From positions 496,001 through 560,000 of the forward strand of contig NC_089187.1 in the NCBI RefSeq assembly GCF_947507565.1: a DNA stretch of 64,000 nucleotides, written 5' to 3'. Shown here one piece after another: positions 35,865 to 53,015 of this stretch. The notes beneath the pieces were generated by a model. It saw only the letters and a program-made list of their open reading frames with translations. It was not told where the DNA came from and did not search any database. Source of the DNA: Oscarella lobularis. Its lineage: Eukaryota > Porifera > Homoscleromorpha > Homosclerophorida > Oscarellidae. The first letter of the stretch is position 1. The number at the start of each line of letters is the position of its first letter. The position numbers and the translations under genes were made by a program.

Positions 35865-36147
35865 TTGTAGTGCAAGGGCAGTGAAAAACGACCGAACAGT
35901 ACGGAGAAAGCAAAGTTTTCCTTTGCCACCTTTAGCCGGGATATCCGATGGAGCACGTGGCACGTGCCTTCCTCAAACTGTAGTCTAGTGCAGCAATGAA
36001 TGACTGGTGTATACAAAAGTGTGCATTATTATACCCTGCACTTGTAGATAGTAAAGAATTCACTACCATATTCCGAAAGATGGTACACGTATCCGAAAAC
36101 ACATGTGACTATCGCGAGCCCGGATATACGTGACGCAAAAAAACGCC
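35865..36147. promoter_or_regulatory. Bidirectional promoter region, EFTUD2 / PRPS
   Basis: 283 bp separate the divergent start codons of EFTUD2 (-) and the PRPP synthetase gene (+). No TATA box is obvious. Both are housekeeping genes, so a shared TATA-less promoter is likely. Confidence 0.5.
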
Positions 36148-37682
<1,535 letters not shown>

Positions 37683-37958
37683 GAGAGGAGAGAGGGAGAG
37701 AGGGAGAGACAAATTCGAAGACGTTTAGTGACCAAGACTATTGCTTAGATCTCTAACGTTAGTCACCAGTAGTTATCATAGAAGATTCGACGACGAAAAA
37801 GTTACCAAATAAAGTTTAAATTGCACATTAGATAGTCCATCCATAAGTACGCGGAAAGCTAAATGAACTCAATAATTCGGGGGAAGTGACTTTGTGATCA
37901 TAAATACTCTAAAATAAAGCGACTTCTCTACCTACGTGCGCCACGTGGAATTCCACCC
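37683..37958. terminator. Convergent 3' region with polyadenylation signals
   Basis: 276 bp between the PRPP synthetase stop (+) and the BTB-BACK stop (-). It contains AAATAAAG near 37807 and again near 37912, suitable for polyadenylation of the plus-strand gene. Otherwise nothing is seen. Confidence 0.45.
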
Positions 37959-39205
37959 CTAGACGGACGATTCAGACGCCAACGTATCCCTCGGCGTTGG
38001 CGAACGAATCTTAGCGCGCGGCGACTGCCTATCCATGTCGACCGAAGCGGGATCGGCGTGATAGGCGAGCGCCATCATAATCGTCTCATCAGGAACAAAT
38101 CCGAGCGGCTTGATCTCCTTCATCAATTTCGCGGGCGGAATTCGATGATAGGCAATGCAGCTGACAAGCGGCTCAATCGCGCTCTTAACGCTCACGCTCG
38201 GATCGCGTTTATTGCAGGCGACGGCCCACGCGTGTGCCGCCGCGAATTTCGTCCATTCGGACGCCTTCAATTCGTCGCGCGACAATATGAGACTCACCAC
38301 GTGACCGGGCAACGTGGCGAACGACGGCAAGGCGAGCACCTCGTTGCCGTGCCGATCGATGTACTCGAGCACCTTGTGCACGAGCGACTTCGTCGATTTG
38401 TATTGGATGTAGCGTTCGGCGATGTTGAGCAGCGGGCAGACGGTGTCCGTTCCGATGCAGCTGTCCACGAAGCCCATGCACGCCTTTTTGAGCTCGTCGA
38501 CGCCGAAATGATCGGCGGCGTTCATGAGACCCGGAAGTATCTGCGCTTGAAGGGTGCACGTGCCGGTGTGAAGGAAGTGTATGAGTTGCTTGAATTCGAG
38601 ATGTTCGAAATCGGGTATGACGTAGCATTTGCCCGGGGGAGATAGGGACGCGTTGGTCGCCGACGACGACGACGAGGAGGAGGAGACGTTGCCGTCGATC
38701 TGGGAAGTGAATTTTCGCGAGGCTTTCTTTTCCAGCGTCGCCGCGCCGCCGGCGAGCGGATCCCTTTCGGGAAATAGCATTTTTCGAAATACTCTACATA
38801 CGGGGACGCGAGTTTTCACGTGAGATCGATTCCTACGTCATCGTACGGACCTGCTGCGCGCGGCGAGAATCGCTCGTACGCCGCAGACGGGCTGCTTGTC
38901 GTCACCGACGAGAAATGTGACGTCAGCAACTTCCGGCATGTTTGCTAGGAAAGCGAGATCGCTGACGAGACCGGCGCGATTTTCGAAACGAAATCGCGAA
39001 TTGCCGTTCGGTTCGCGTTCGGATACGATGCGACCCGACGACGAGTCGGAGGAAGCGATCGTCACGGTGGGCGTCGTCGCGTTTCCGATCGATTCCGCTG
39101 TAGAAGAATCGCGATCCGCTGATTCAAACGAAAGAGCAATAAGGAGATTATGCTCTTACTCGAGCTAGAAACGAAGGCTAGACCCATAGAGCTTTCTTCG
39201 TTCAT
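37959..39205 (-). CDS. BTB-BACK domain protein (serine-enriched/gprs-like)
   Basis: Three exons. Exon 1 starts MNEESSMGLAFVSSS at 39205. Exon 2 (about 39118-38850) contains the BTB opening LANMPEVADVTFLVGDD and VCGVRAILAARS. Exon 3 starts near 38790 with VFRKMLFPE, includes a Ser-rich loop, then EFKQLIHFLHTGTC, completing the BTB fold. It continues into a BACK domain (NAADHFGVDELKKACMGFV, PSFATLPGHVVSLILSRDEL). The C-terminal part (IPPAKLMKEIKPLGFVPDE, then a short tail ending ASESSV) resembles the serine-enriched/gprs family as I recall it. Such proteins often serve as cullin-3 adaptors; no substrate-binding repeat (Kelch, MATH) follows, so the target is unknown. Confidence 0.82.
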
Positions 39206-39332
39206 GGCGTGACACTTGTCAGTGGTCAAATAGCGCACTTTATTGCAGTGTCATAAACCACACTGGTGGGGGGCGAGGAGTGGGGCGAGTATGAGGCGAT
39301 GCAGACTCTCTTACTAAAAATAGATCTTCAGC

Positions 39333-40531
39333 TTAGTCGTCACCGCTTGTGTCAGGTAATAGGCTCGGAAACCAGTAGTGTCTTTCACTGGCCTGATCGT
39401 CTACCCAGGCCATGCCTTCGTGAACGAGATGCTCCTATAGTACATAGGCATATAGAGAAATATCACGAGTACACAAAATCTCCTTACCAAAGCGTGAAGA
39501 GCTCTGATTTTCTGCCAGTTGAGATCTCGCACCAAGTACGACTCGCACGTGTATGCACTTTCCTTTTTTTTTTGGAAACATCATTGCTGGTAGTGAGATT
39601 CTAATTTTGGTTGCTAACCTCGGCGTGTTCGAGCACCGCCGTGTCGTCGATGCTCAATTCGCCGGGAACGGATTGAACGAGACGTCGCCCGTGGACTGGG
39701 ATCACGGCGAAGCCGCTTCCGAGAACGCGAAGCTTTTTAATGGCGCGCAGTATGTCGTCACTAAATAAATAAGAATCGATATATAAAATTCGACCAAGAC
39801 TTTTTTTCGACTCACTCGCTTACTTCCTGTCTGGATTTTCCTCTCGATTTCTGAAGTCTCGTTCTGAGATCCTCGAGACTAATAAGACCTATAAGTAACG
39901 CTACTTGAAGAAGAAGAAAAAAAACTAGACAAAAATACAGGGGTCACAGTACCTCCGTTTTTAGATCTAGTAGCGAGACACACCTCAATCACCTGCACTC
40001 CCAGCTGAACAAGAGATATTTATAAATATAAATACAATATGGTGTCTATTTTTGCTGTGCTAACTTCGTAGTAAAAATCTCCTACTCCAAGCATTTCCGC
40101 CCAGAATCCTTTACTTGCTATTTTATATAGATTTAATTAATTAATTAATTAATTAATTATATTTTGAATTTTTTCTTTACATGCTAGTGGATCGACGCCA
40201 ATTCGCGCGCACATTTGCTGAAAATGTTGTCGAAATTCGGCGTTTCTTTTGATGTCGTTTCGATGCTTTCCGGCGAATTCTTCCAAGTTCGATTTGAATT
40301 TTTCGAACTGTTCCTGCATCTGAAGTGCGGCAACAGAAAAAGTAAGTAAGCGGCGCCTCTTTCTCCCCCCTAATCGCGTCTCTTCACCTGAGAAAATTGG
40401 ACTTCGGCTATTTCCGTCCCTTTCTCGGCGAATTTCGACTAAGAAAAAATTTCGACGACCTTTTCAAACAGATTTTTAACTACCTTAGCGAGCCTGTCCT
40501 TGTTTATCGCTCCAATTCCTCGTCGTTTCAT
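39333..40531 (-). CDS. SNF8: ESCRT-II subunit SNF8/VPS22 (EAP30)
   Basis: Starts MKRRGIGAINKDRLAK at 40531. Exons continue with SNLEEFAGKHRNDIKRNAEF, RQHFQQMCARIGVDPLA, SKGFWAEMLGVGDFYYE, LGVQVIEVCLATRSKNGGLI, LEDLRTRLQKSRGK, ILRAIKKLRVLGSGF and VIPVHGRRLVQSVPGELS, closing GMAWVDDQASERHYWFPSLL. Each has a direct counterpart in human SNF8, including its two winged-helix domains. ESCRT-II works in endosomal sorting of ubiquitinated cargo into multivesicular bodies. The length of about 250 residues is normal. The first codon is 64 bp from the SARNP start on the other strand. Confidence 0.95.
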
Positions 40532-40595
40532 TTTCGATTCCTCGAACAGCGCACGCTAACGTCACAACGCAGATTGTTTTCGCCATCGATAAGTC
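40532..40595. promoter_or_regulatory. Compact bidirectional promoter, SNF8 / SARNP
   Basis: Only 64 bp lie between the two divergent start codons. It contains ACGTCAC (half CRE-like, near 40559). Promoter elements and both 5' UTRs must overlap or extend into the neighbouring gene. Confidence 0.55.
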
Positions 40596-41919
40596 ATGCC
40601 CGAAACGACGCTGAACCCCGCCGATCTCAAGAAACTAAAAGTACCCAATAACATCGACGCAACCAAGCTAAAAAATTCACCGGGCGCTCCCTTTGGGGGG
40701 GTGGGTAAAAAACAGGTGCCCGACCTAAAGCGCGAACTATCGAACCGAGGCCTTCCAGTCAAAGGGACCAAACCGGACCTCATTCAACGATTGACAGAGT
40801 ATCTGCAAAGTGAGGATCCCCATAGAGCACGACTAGCCCTATACAAGAAAAAAAACTTGATTAGAGGAAGCGGCAGCCGCTGCTAGCGCTGCGGCTGCGG
40901 CTACGTCTACTGCCGCAGCTGCAGTAGAAAAAGATCTTTTAGAAGACGATGAGGACGGTATATGCATCTATATAATTATTGCGAATTATTATATAACTCA
41001 TAAATTTTTTTAGCTAAATTAGAATCGGATGGAAGTGCTGTGGTCGCTGTTGCTGCGAAGCCAACAGTGCCCGTTGTCGCGACGGAGACCAAGGCATCGA
41101 ATGAGAACAAACTGACAGTGGCGACAGGGGAAGACAAAGTCGTGAAGGTGAGGAAGAGAATGAGAGGTGATATCATTGCATGGAGATGATAATCGTGTAG
41201 ATCGTGGGAAATCCGTCGGTAAAGGAGGATGTACCTGTAAGACACTGTATTAGTAATATCCTGTATGTTGACTATGACAAATGTGTGGTAGAGAAAAATT
41301 GCTAGAGCAAAGAAATTCAATGTGCCATTGTCGAGTGCAGACAAGAAAGCGGAACGAGCAGAAAGGTGATTGCTTTGCCACGTGGAAGTGCCAAATTCAA
41401 CTTTGTATTTTTTTCAGATTTGGTACTGCTGAGCCTGCTGTCGCCACGGTCCATAGATTTTAAGCATGTCGCATAAAATGGGCATAACTATTTATCTCTA
41501 GGTCAGTAAACTCGACGAGAGAGCAAAGAGATTCAACATCAAAACGCCAGAGGTATTGAGACAACATATATAAGTCATCCAACAATAGCACCTTTTTCAT
41601 CAGTTGAGTGGCGACTCTCGACTGAAGCAGAGACAGAAACGATTCGGTATCGTTACGACTCCGCTATCGGTCGATCACAATCCTTATAAGGAAAGCTCAT
41701 TGCCAAAGATAGATAAGGGGCATCCGTTCAAGGGTTCTCTTTATATTCTCTAGGTGGATAACAGAGAGAGAGTTCGTCGTCGAAAGGAACGTTTTGGAGC
41801 TGTTTCGAGTGGAGCAATCAATACAGAAACAGATGTAAGGACTCGAGTGATAGCAGTATTATCATAATTATTTTGGGTAGGCGAAGAAGCGAAAGAGGGC
41901 GGAACGATTTGGATTGTGA
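40596..41919 (+). CDS. SARNP: SAP domain ribonucleoprotein (Tho1/CIP29)
   Basis: The N-terminal SAP domain spans two exons: DLKKLK joins to VPDLKRELSNRGLPVKGTK and DLIQRLTEYLQ. An Ala/Asp-rich linker follows (SAAAAATSTAAAAVEKD). The C-terminus has the SARNP repeats KIARAKKFNVPLSSADKKAE then RAERFGT, LDERAKRFNIKTPE, RLKQRQKRFGIVTTPLS, RRRKERFGAVSSG, and terminal KKRKRAERFGL with stop 41917-41919. The repeated RFG motifs are characteristic. The protein partners with DDX39B/UAP56 in TREX-linked mRNA export. All introns are short. Confidence 0.93.
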
Positions 41920-42143
41920 CTGCGAGACGCTGGGGTTTTAGTTAGGCCGTAGGCTACATGTTCAGGCAGCGAGTGGCGGGGTACTGCAGCCTTGAGTTAA
42001 ATAAAGTTTGTGTTCATATTCCATCAATGTCGTCCGCCGGATCTCTTCGGAAAATTTCCGATTAATAGAATTAAAAATCATACGTCAGCGCAAAAATGTG
42101 ATCGCTATAATTGAAAACGAAAAAGTTGTAATACGAGTGCACG
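41920..42143. terminator. Convergent 3' region, SARNP / formin
   Basis: 224 bp between two convergent stop codons. AAATAAAG near 41999 is a likely polyadenylation signal for SARNP. Nothing else is seen. Confidence 0.45.
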
Positions 42144-46531
<4,388 letters not shown>

Positions 46532-46715
46532 TAGTCGTCAACGAGCAAAGAATGAAGGGAGCTCCGAGTTTGAATAGTCAAGGAACCAACGAGTAGAGAA
46601 TGTTGACGTCAGCACGCGGAGGCGGTCTTCCGAAGCACGTGCACAAAACAATAATCGTCGCGTGTCCCCACAATCTATTCACTGCAACAATGACTGTAGA
46701 GTTAGCAAATTCCTT

Positions 46716-49700
46716 TCACACGCTTTCTTGAGCAGTGAAGGCAGGATACTTCGCTTCCACCTCCTCCCAAGTCGTAGATCCGCGACAGAGCGCGCTCACG
46801 ATTCCCGGAAGTTGGTTTACCTTGATAATTATGGCTCTAAGTCTTCTAGTCGGATCATGTTTATTTAACCGGCTACCTCCGCTCGTATTTGCCCCATCTT
46901 GTTCCTCTCTCGGAGCGTCGCCGTGGGCGGATCCTTTCGCACAGTGTCGAAGTCGACCGTCACGCCGAACGGCACGCCAATTTCGTCCGTTCGCGCGTAA
47001 CGACGACCGATCGATCCGCTGCTACTGTCGACTTTGTGAGAAATGTCCAACGCCGTCAATTCCGCGGCTACCAAAAGAAAGAAAGAAAGAAAGAATTGAC
47101 AATACAGGTATATACACCAATTGACTGACAGTCAGGGGATAGATAATGAGAAAATTATCTCCTACATTTAACGTGTTTAGCACTAAGTCCTTCTCTGAAT
47201 GATCATCTGACGGCCTCGCAAAGAAAATCGTTTTTAGACTGTCTGCCTTACCCAGGCGTTTCACGAACGGCTCAAAATCAGGATTGTTGCTAAGCGGAAG
47301 TACGGAACACTTGACGGGAGCAACGGCCGGCGGCAATGACAACCACTGCAAAAGAAATAGGAAACGTGAAAACGACGACTATAATCTTCTATACCGTTCT
47401 CTGCTCGTCGCCTTCGCGCACGTGAAAGTTGTGCTCGAGAACGGCGTAGAGAATGCGACCGATGCCGAATGAAGGTTCGATGACAGACGGAGTGATGTCG
47501 ACGGCTAAAACAAAAAATCCTAGCGAAGAGAAAAGTCTCTCTGCTTTCGACTCACTGTGTTGAGTGACTTGAGATCGTCTAATGTTTACCATTGACTTAT
47601 TCAAAGCAAACGCTCCGCCACTCGTTTTCAAATCATAGGACCTAAACGCTCGTATCGATTAAATTGTACGTGCGTACGGGCACGAGACGTCTTAAGGTTT
47701 ACTCGTCTTTGCTAAACGTCTGCTCCATTTCCGTGATCTCCGTCTCGGTCAAGTCGGCCAAAGCGCTCATTATCGCCTTGCCGTCCTTCTTGAATGTTTT
47801 CCCAATGATTCCCTTGTCGGGAAGCGCTTCGACGACGTCCTTCGTAACGTGCTGCACGAAAGTCAAGGACGACAAAAAAAAGAGCAAAAAAATATTCTTA
47901 AATTTTTGAAAAGATATAGGAGTCTTGAGATCCTTTTTCGCCACCAGAGCCGTCTTCGCCGCCTTCGTGTGACACGTGAGATCGTAGGCAGATCGATCGG
48001 CACATCCAACGCATTCCACCCATCCCTAGAGAATCAGAAGCTTCCTCTTTCGCTTCCTCGTCCTTCCCCCCGCTTTGCTTACGTAAGACGTTTGGCATTC
48101 GGCGTCCCAACAGTCTTTTGCATAGTGAGCCATCTCGTTCGACAGATGCTGACGAAAGCGAAATTTGTCCGGCGATATGCCGACTTTGAGCATGAACAAG
48201 TAGATGCGACCGAGAAAGTAGCCGAGAGTGCTATTGCAAACGAGACCCTGGAGAAAAACGTTTCAAAAAAATATAGAACATTTTTTTCTTTTTGTTCGAT
48301 TTACCGTCTCCACGGCGCTCCTTAGAGTAATTATTTGAGGACCCTTACCGTCGAGTTGGTTGCAGCCGGAGTACATGGGAACCTCCAAATCGGCAACGGA
48401 TTCAAATTTAGCGCAATCCTTCTCGTCCGGATCGACAAAGTGCTCAATCTCGGCCAAGGTGAACTCCCTAAGACCAATAATGACTTCTTCTCTCTCTCGG
48501 ACCTCGATCGACGTTTTTGGCCAACCTCACGCGGAGGATCCCCGATCGCGGCGATATTTCATTGCGAAACGCCGAACCGATCTGGGCCGCCGCAAACGGC
48601 AACTTCCCGTTGTTGCAGTCGAGAAGACGTTTGAAATTGACAAAGATTCCCTGAGCCGTCTCGGGACGAAGATACCTAGAAAAACAATAATTAGAAAACA
48701 AATGATATTAGATCCATGGGCGGATCCTTACCCGACTGACGAGCCACTGGGGCCAATTGACGTGTCAAACATCAGATTGAATGGTATTGGGTCGCTGAGA
48801 TCGTTGCCGCTGATCGGCGACTTGGTGTTGTACTTTTTCAATTTTTCACCCAATTCTTGAATTCCAAAATTATCGATCTGCACGCGAAAACGTCACATTT
48901 TTTTCTAATAAATTTCCCTTTTTAGTTATCATCATACTTGCGACATAATCGAAGTGTACTCCTCCTTGAGTTTAGAATCGAGTTTCGCGTCGTCGAGCAA
49001 TTTTTCCAAATGAGCTAAACAAATCATATAAAAAAAATTATTAGAATATTCTATGTTTGCACCTGCTAACAGATGGTCGGCTCGAAAACACTCGCCCGTC
49101 TTCACGTCCTTCACCATGAGATCAGCAAAACGCTCCACGTGACCCGAAGCTCTGAGAAGAGAGCAACATCAAAAGAAACACAAGTACGACACTCATTCTC
49201 ACTTGAGAACGGGTTCCGGCGTCAACGCCGGCGAATCGACTTCGAGCATCTGTTCTTCCAAGACAAAGTGAGATCGCCAGATTGAGAGCATATTGGCTTT
49301 CATTGCACAGCCGGTCGGCCCGTAATCATATAGACCAGCAACACCTTAGGCAGAACACAATGCATTCTATGTATCTTAGGTATCTATCTAATAGTCTCAC
49401 CTCCATAGATCGAAAAAGCTTGGGCAAAGAAAAATCGTCTTTTGACGAGATCGTCGAGGCCGGCGCGATCGAATTTTTCCTGGGGCACGAGACTTTTTTC
49501 CTAGACCAGGACATAATAGATGAATGAGGTGCCCTAGGGTCATCTGGTTAGCGAACCGTCTTTTCTAGAGCCCTTTTTCTGCCTTTCAACTCGGCGACGG
49601 CCTTTGCGACGTCTTGCTTCGGCGCGTTCGATTCCTTTAGCTGTCGTACGACGTCTCCCTACGAGTTCGAAAGACTTCGCGTTGGCGAAGGGGCCTCTCC

Positions 49701-49837
49701 TTGGGTCTCTTTACTTGTTCTTTGACCGCCTGTCGTAGCGGAGCGAGAATTTCTTCGTTGTTGGCCATTCGAACGAGCGAGCGAGTGCGATCGAAGCAAC
49801 GGCGAATCGTCCGAAGAATTTTCCACGTGTTTACCAT
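46716..49837 (-). CDS. GARS1: Glycyl-tRNA synthetase, cytosolic and probably mitochondrial
   Basis: Class II synthetase. A WHEP domain ([12 protein letters not shown], then [20 protein letters not shown]) is followed by the catalytic core: [16 protein letters not shown]-like ([20 protein letters not shown]), [35 protein letters not shown] (motif 2) and [14 protein letters not shown]. Motif 3 is [18 protein letters not shown]. The anticodon-binding domain has [20 protein letters not shown] and [12 protein letters not shown], ending [19 protein letters not shown]. Two in-frame starts exist: 49837 adds a basic amphipathic [20 protein letters not shown], a likely mitochondrial presequence, while Met at 49768 starts the cytosolic form [11 protein letters not shown]. 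Human GARS1 uses the same two-start arrangement. Confidence 0.96.
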
Positions 49838-49870
49838 TGATATCGACGCTTTGTTGAAATACTACTGTGT
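49838..49870. promoter_or_regulatory. 33-bp gap between divergent start codons, GARS / B4GAT1
   Basis: If the long GARS start is used, 33 bp separate the two initiation codons; with the short start the gap is 102 bp. Core promoters and 5' UTRs must overlap the opposite gene. Confidence 0.5.
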
Positions 49871-51342
49871 ATGTCCTATTCGGCGAGCCGTTTCACACGT
49901 TTCGTCGCTCTTTTGGTACTGATTGTCATAGTCATGCAGCTGTACAGTCTATCATTGCTGTACAAATTGGAGCGAGGAGGCGACAGCATTGCGTCCAATT
50001 GGCTCGCATTTTCATCTCTTCCAACAGACAAAACTGGGAATTACTACATCAAAGCGCACTTTGCAGAACGGACAAATCGTCTCGATGCACCTGAAGTGTC
50101 CTTAGTGACACAATGTTCACCAAACCACCTACATAACCTCGTACATCTAGCAGAACGTTGGGAGGGTCCGATATCAGTAGGTTAGTCATTAGGACGCTAT
50201 TTCTGCATCCGTACTTATACCTCCCGACCTATTAGCCGTTTTTATTACTGCTGATCATATGGACGCTGCTCACGAACTCATTATCGATTTTCGAGAATGT
50301 TTTTCCAAGTTGAAATCGTTTGCCACTTTTCACACCGTCTATCCGTCGAATTCGCTATCTCCCGCCGGTGGCTTTACCTATCCGCCCAATCGTCGTCATA
50401 GGTTACAGTGTCGTGAATTGCTAAAACAGGCAAAGACCATGTCAGGAATCAATTATGGTCTTGTCAACGTAAATGATCTGAATAACTCGATCGTGTTTGG
50501 CGTCTCGAAGCTTTTTTTTCCTCTCTAGATTCCCTATCCCAATAACCTGCTTCGAAACGTTGCTCGGCTGAATTCTCGCACTAGCCACGTGCTTGTGATC
50601 GACGCCGACATGCTCCCAAACAGGAATCTTCACCAGCAAATCATCAAACTCGGACTCTCTCAACTATCAGGTTAAACGATGTAGTGATATTGTTAGTATT
50701 GATATTACAGTATTACTTTTCCAGAAAGAACCGTCTATGTGTTGCCTGCCTTTGAGCTTGTAGACGACGAGACGGTTCCCGAGACAAAGAGCGAGCTGTC
50801 AGAACTAGTCAAGCGGCAAAAAGCGCGTCCCTTCTACATGGAACGATGCTGGAAGTGTCATAAGCACACTGACTACGATCGATGGTTCAGGTAAATCAAT
50901 CACAAAATAATGTTCCCCCGAAACTTTTTTTCATCGCGTAGTCTCGTAAACAGAAATCCAAACGACTTGCATCCTGCGTACGAGGTCTATTGGAAAGACG
51001 CGTACGAGCCGTTCTATCTCAGTTCAAACGAAGTACCTCCTTACGACGAAAGATTCAAACAGGTACATGTACCTATATATTGAGGGCTCGTTTTTTCCTT
51101 CACTCTTCCGTGTCTGTTTCTAGTACGGTTTCAATCGTATTAGTCAAGTGTGCGAGCTCCACGTCGCCGGCTACGCGTTCGTCGTCTTCGACGAGGCGTT
51201 CGTCGTGCATCGAGGATTCAAAGTCAAGGAGCGCTTTCACTCGTCGAAAGACGCCGAGAACGCGCGAAATAAAATCCTCTTCCAAACGATGCGTCAAGAA
51301 CTGAAATCGAAATATCCAAAAAGCGCGAGAACGTGTAATTAG
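49871..51342 (+). CDS. B4GAT1: Beta-1,4-glucuronyltransferase 1-like glycosyltransferase (GT49)
   Basis: Type II Golgi protein: a short cytoplasmic tail ([10 protein letters not shown]) precedes the membrane anchor [20 protein letters not shown]. The luminal domain has [63 protein letters not shown], then DADML, the DxD-type metal site. Distal motifs [38 protein letters not shown] and [14 protein letters not shown] match B4GAT1 closely. It ends SARTCN at 51342. B4GAT1 adds the glucuronic acid primer on alpha-dystroglycan matriglycan, which LARGE then extends. No LARGE-type second catalytic domain is present, so B4GAT1 fits better than LARGE. Confidence 0.9.
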
Positions 51343-51415
51343 GAACTTTTATTTAAGAAAAGAAGATGGACGCGATTTTCAAGTAGTCTCATTGCGACTT
51401 TTATCTATGATATTA

Positions 51416-52817
51416 TCATTGCAGCATTCCACCGCGAGGATTGGGCCCGATCGGACCGATCGGACCAATCTCGTTCAAACTCTTCGATAGCTGCGACAAC
51501 CATCGCTTCGTCGAACTATCCTCCTTCAGTATGCTCATGAACGTCTGATCTTTGAGTTGATCGGGTAAACATTGTCGCAACGCCTCTCGAGCTCTTAAAA
51601 ATTGAAAATTTATTTATGTACATATACACATAATTTCTATTACGGTACCTTGCATTATCTGACAAACGCAAATAGCAACGAACGACGTGTTTTAGGAGAC
51701 GAGCCGAAGGCTCCCTCGCCAAATTATTAACCATTTTCCCCTATAATAAATAATAAATAAAATAAGAAGTCCGCCTTTTCGTTTACCAGTATCATAGCGA
51801 CATGCGAGAAGCGTTCATATGTTTGACATATGTACGATAGCCCCGTTTCGTCGAGAAGAATTTTCTGCAGTATGAACGTCGCCACGGTTTTCGACAGCTC
51901 CGTGCCCGTTTCCATGATGCGAAGGCACAAGGGAATGATTTCGGTCGTAAGCAGAAAATTAATAACCTCCACTTCATCAGTCTAAGAGAAAATGATAACT
52001 CCAAAGAAAACCAATAAAGATATATATGTATATGTATATGTATACTTTGACGAGGGCACCGATGACACCAAGGCTGGTAAGCCGAAGATATTCGAACGGT
52101 CGCGTCTTGCTTACTGTGTGAAGAAACGGATAGAGAAAGAGCGGTATGTGAGCTAAAACGAAGGGCACGTGTAAGACCGCGTCTCTTCCCCTCCAAAGAG
52201 TTTACCGGCCAAAAATGCCGATCGCGTCTCCGAGTGCGAAGCGACGCACTGCAGAAGCGCGAGCGCGTTGCAGACGCGATTCGATTGGTGAGCCTAGATC
52301 GACGACAGTCGTCGAAAAAAAATCGATTTATGACGTCACGCTACCGTCAAATTTGGCGGATTTATCATCGGATAAACGGCTTGGATTTCTTGCAAAAGAG
52401 CGGCAATCGTTCCAAACGAGTGCCAAAGTAAAGGAGCCAAGTCGTGTACGACTTCTCGCTTCTTACTAAAAAAAACGACGCATACATATAGAGTGGACAC
52501 GCCCACGCACGTTAGTCCCCCCCCACCTCAGTTCGAGCAGAGCGTTCTCTCTCGCCTCCGGATTGAGAAGATCCTGTATCCACGCGTAAATCTTATCGCG
52601 ATCGACCGGCTGCTGCTGTTGCGACTGCGACTGCGGCTGCTGTCCGCTTTGGGTCGTCGATTGGAGGCCGGGAACTTGCGACGTGTTCGCCGTCGAGACG
52701 GGCGTCGGCGGAAGGCCCTGCTGAATGGGTCCCTGCGTCGTGGCCGTGGCGAATCGCTAGTAAAAACCGATGGCGAGTCGAGAAAGCGCTACAGTTGCAG
52801 TTGGATACCTGTTGCAT
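51416..52817 (-). CDS. CNOT9: CCR4-NOT subunit CNOT9 (RQCD1/Caf40)
   Basis: Armadillo-repeat subunit of the CCR4-NOT deadenylase. The conserved core includes [121 protein letters not shown] and [20 protein letters not shown]. It closes [17 protein letters not shown] (stop 51416). The N-terminus is longer than in human: exon 1 is MQQ, then a Gln/Pro/Thr-rich stretch including a [11 protein letters not shown] run. The start at 52817 is supported by an in-frame splice (MQQ to RFATATTQG). Seven or so small exons. Confidence 0.96.
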
Positions 52818-53015
52818 GTTTTCGCGAACTGGTATGTGCGGTATCCCGTACGTAAAAAAGGTACATATGCATAGTCAAAAAGATACACGATGTAAAAAAT
52901 TTGATTCAACTAACTACTACTGAAAAATTTGTCTCACAGCATACACACACAGATAGCGATTCGATCCTCGTAGCACCTTTCCCTGAATTTTATCGAACCA
53001 AAGGGTATATATAGC

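Noticed and set aside
38058-38645. Long plus-strand open frame of 195 codons
   Set aside because: Antisense to the BTB-BACK coding exon; high GC codon bias opens the reverse frame and no family is recognisable.
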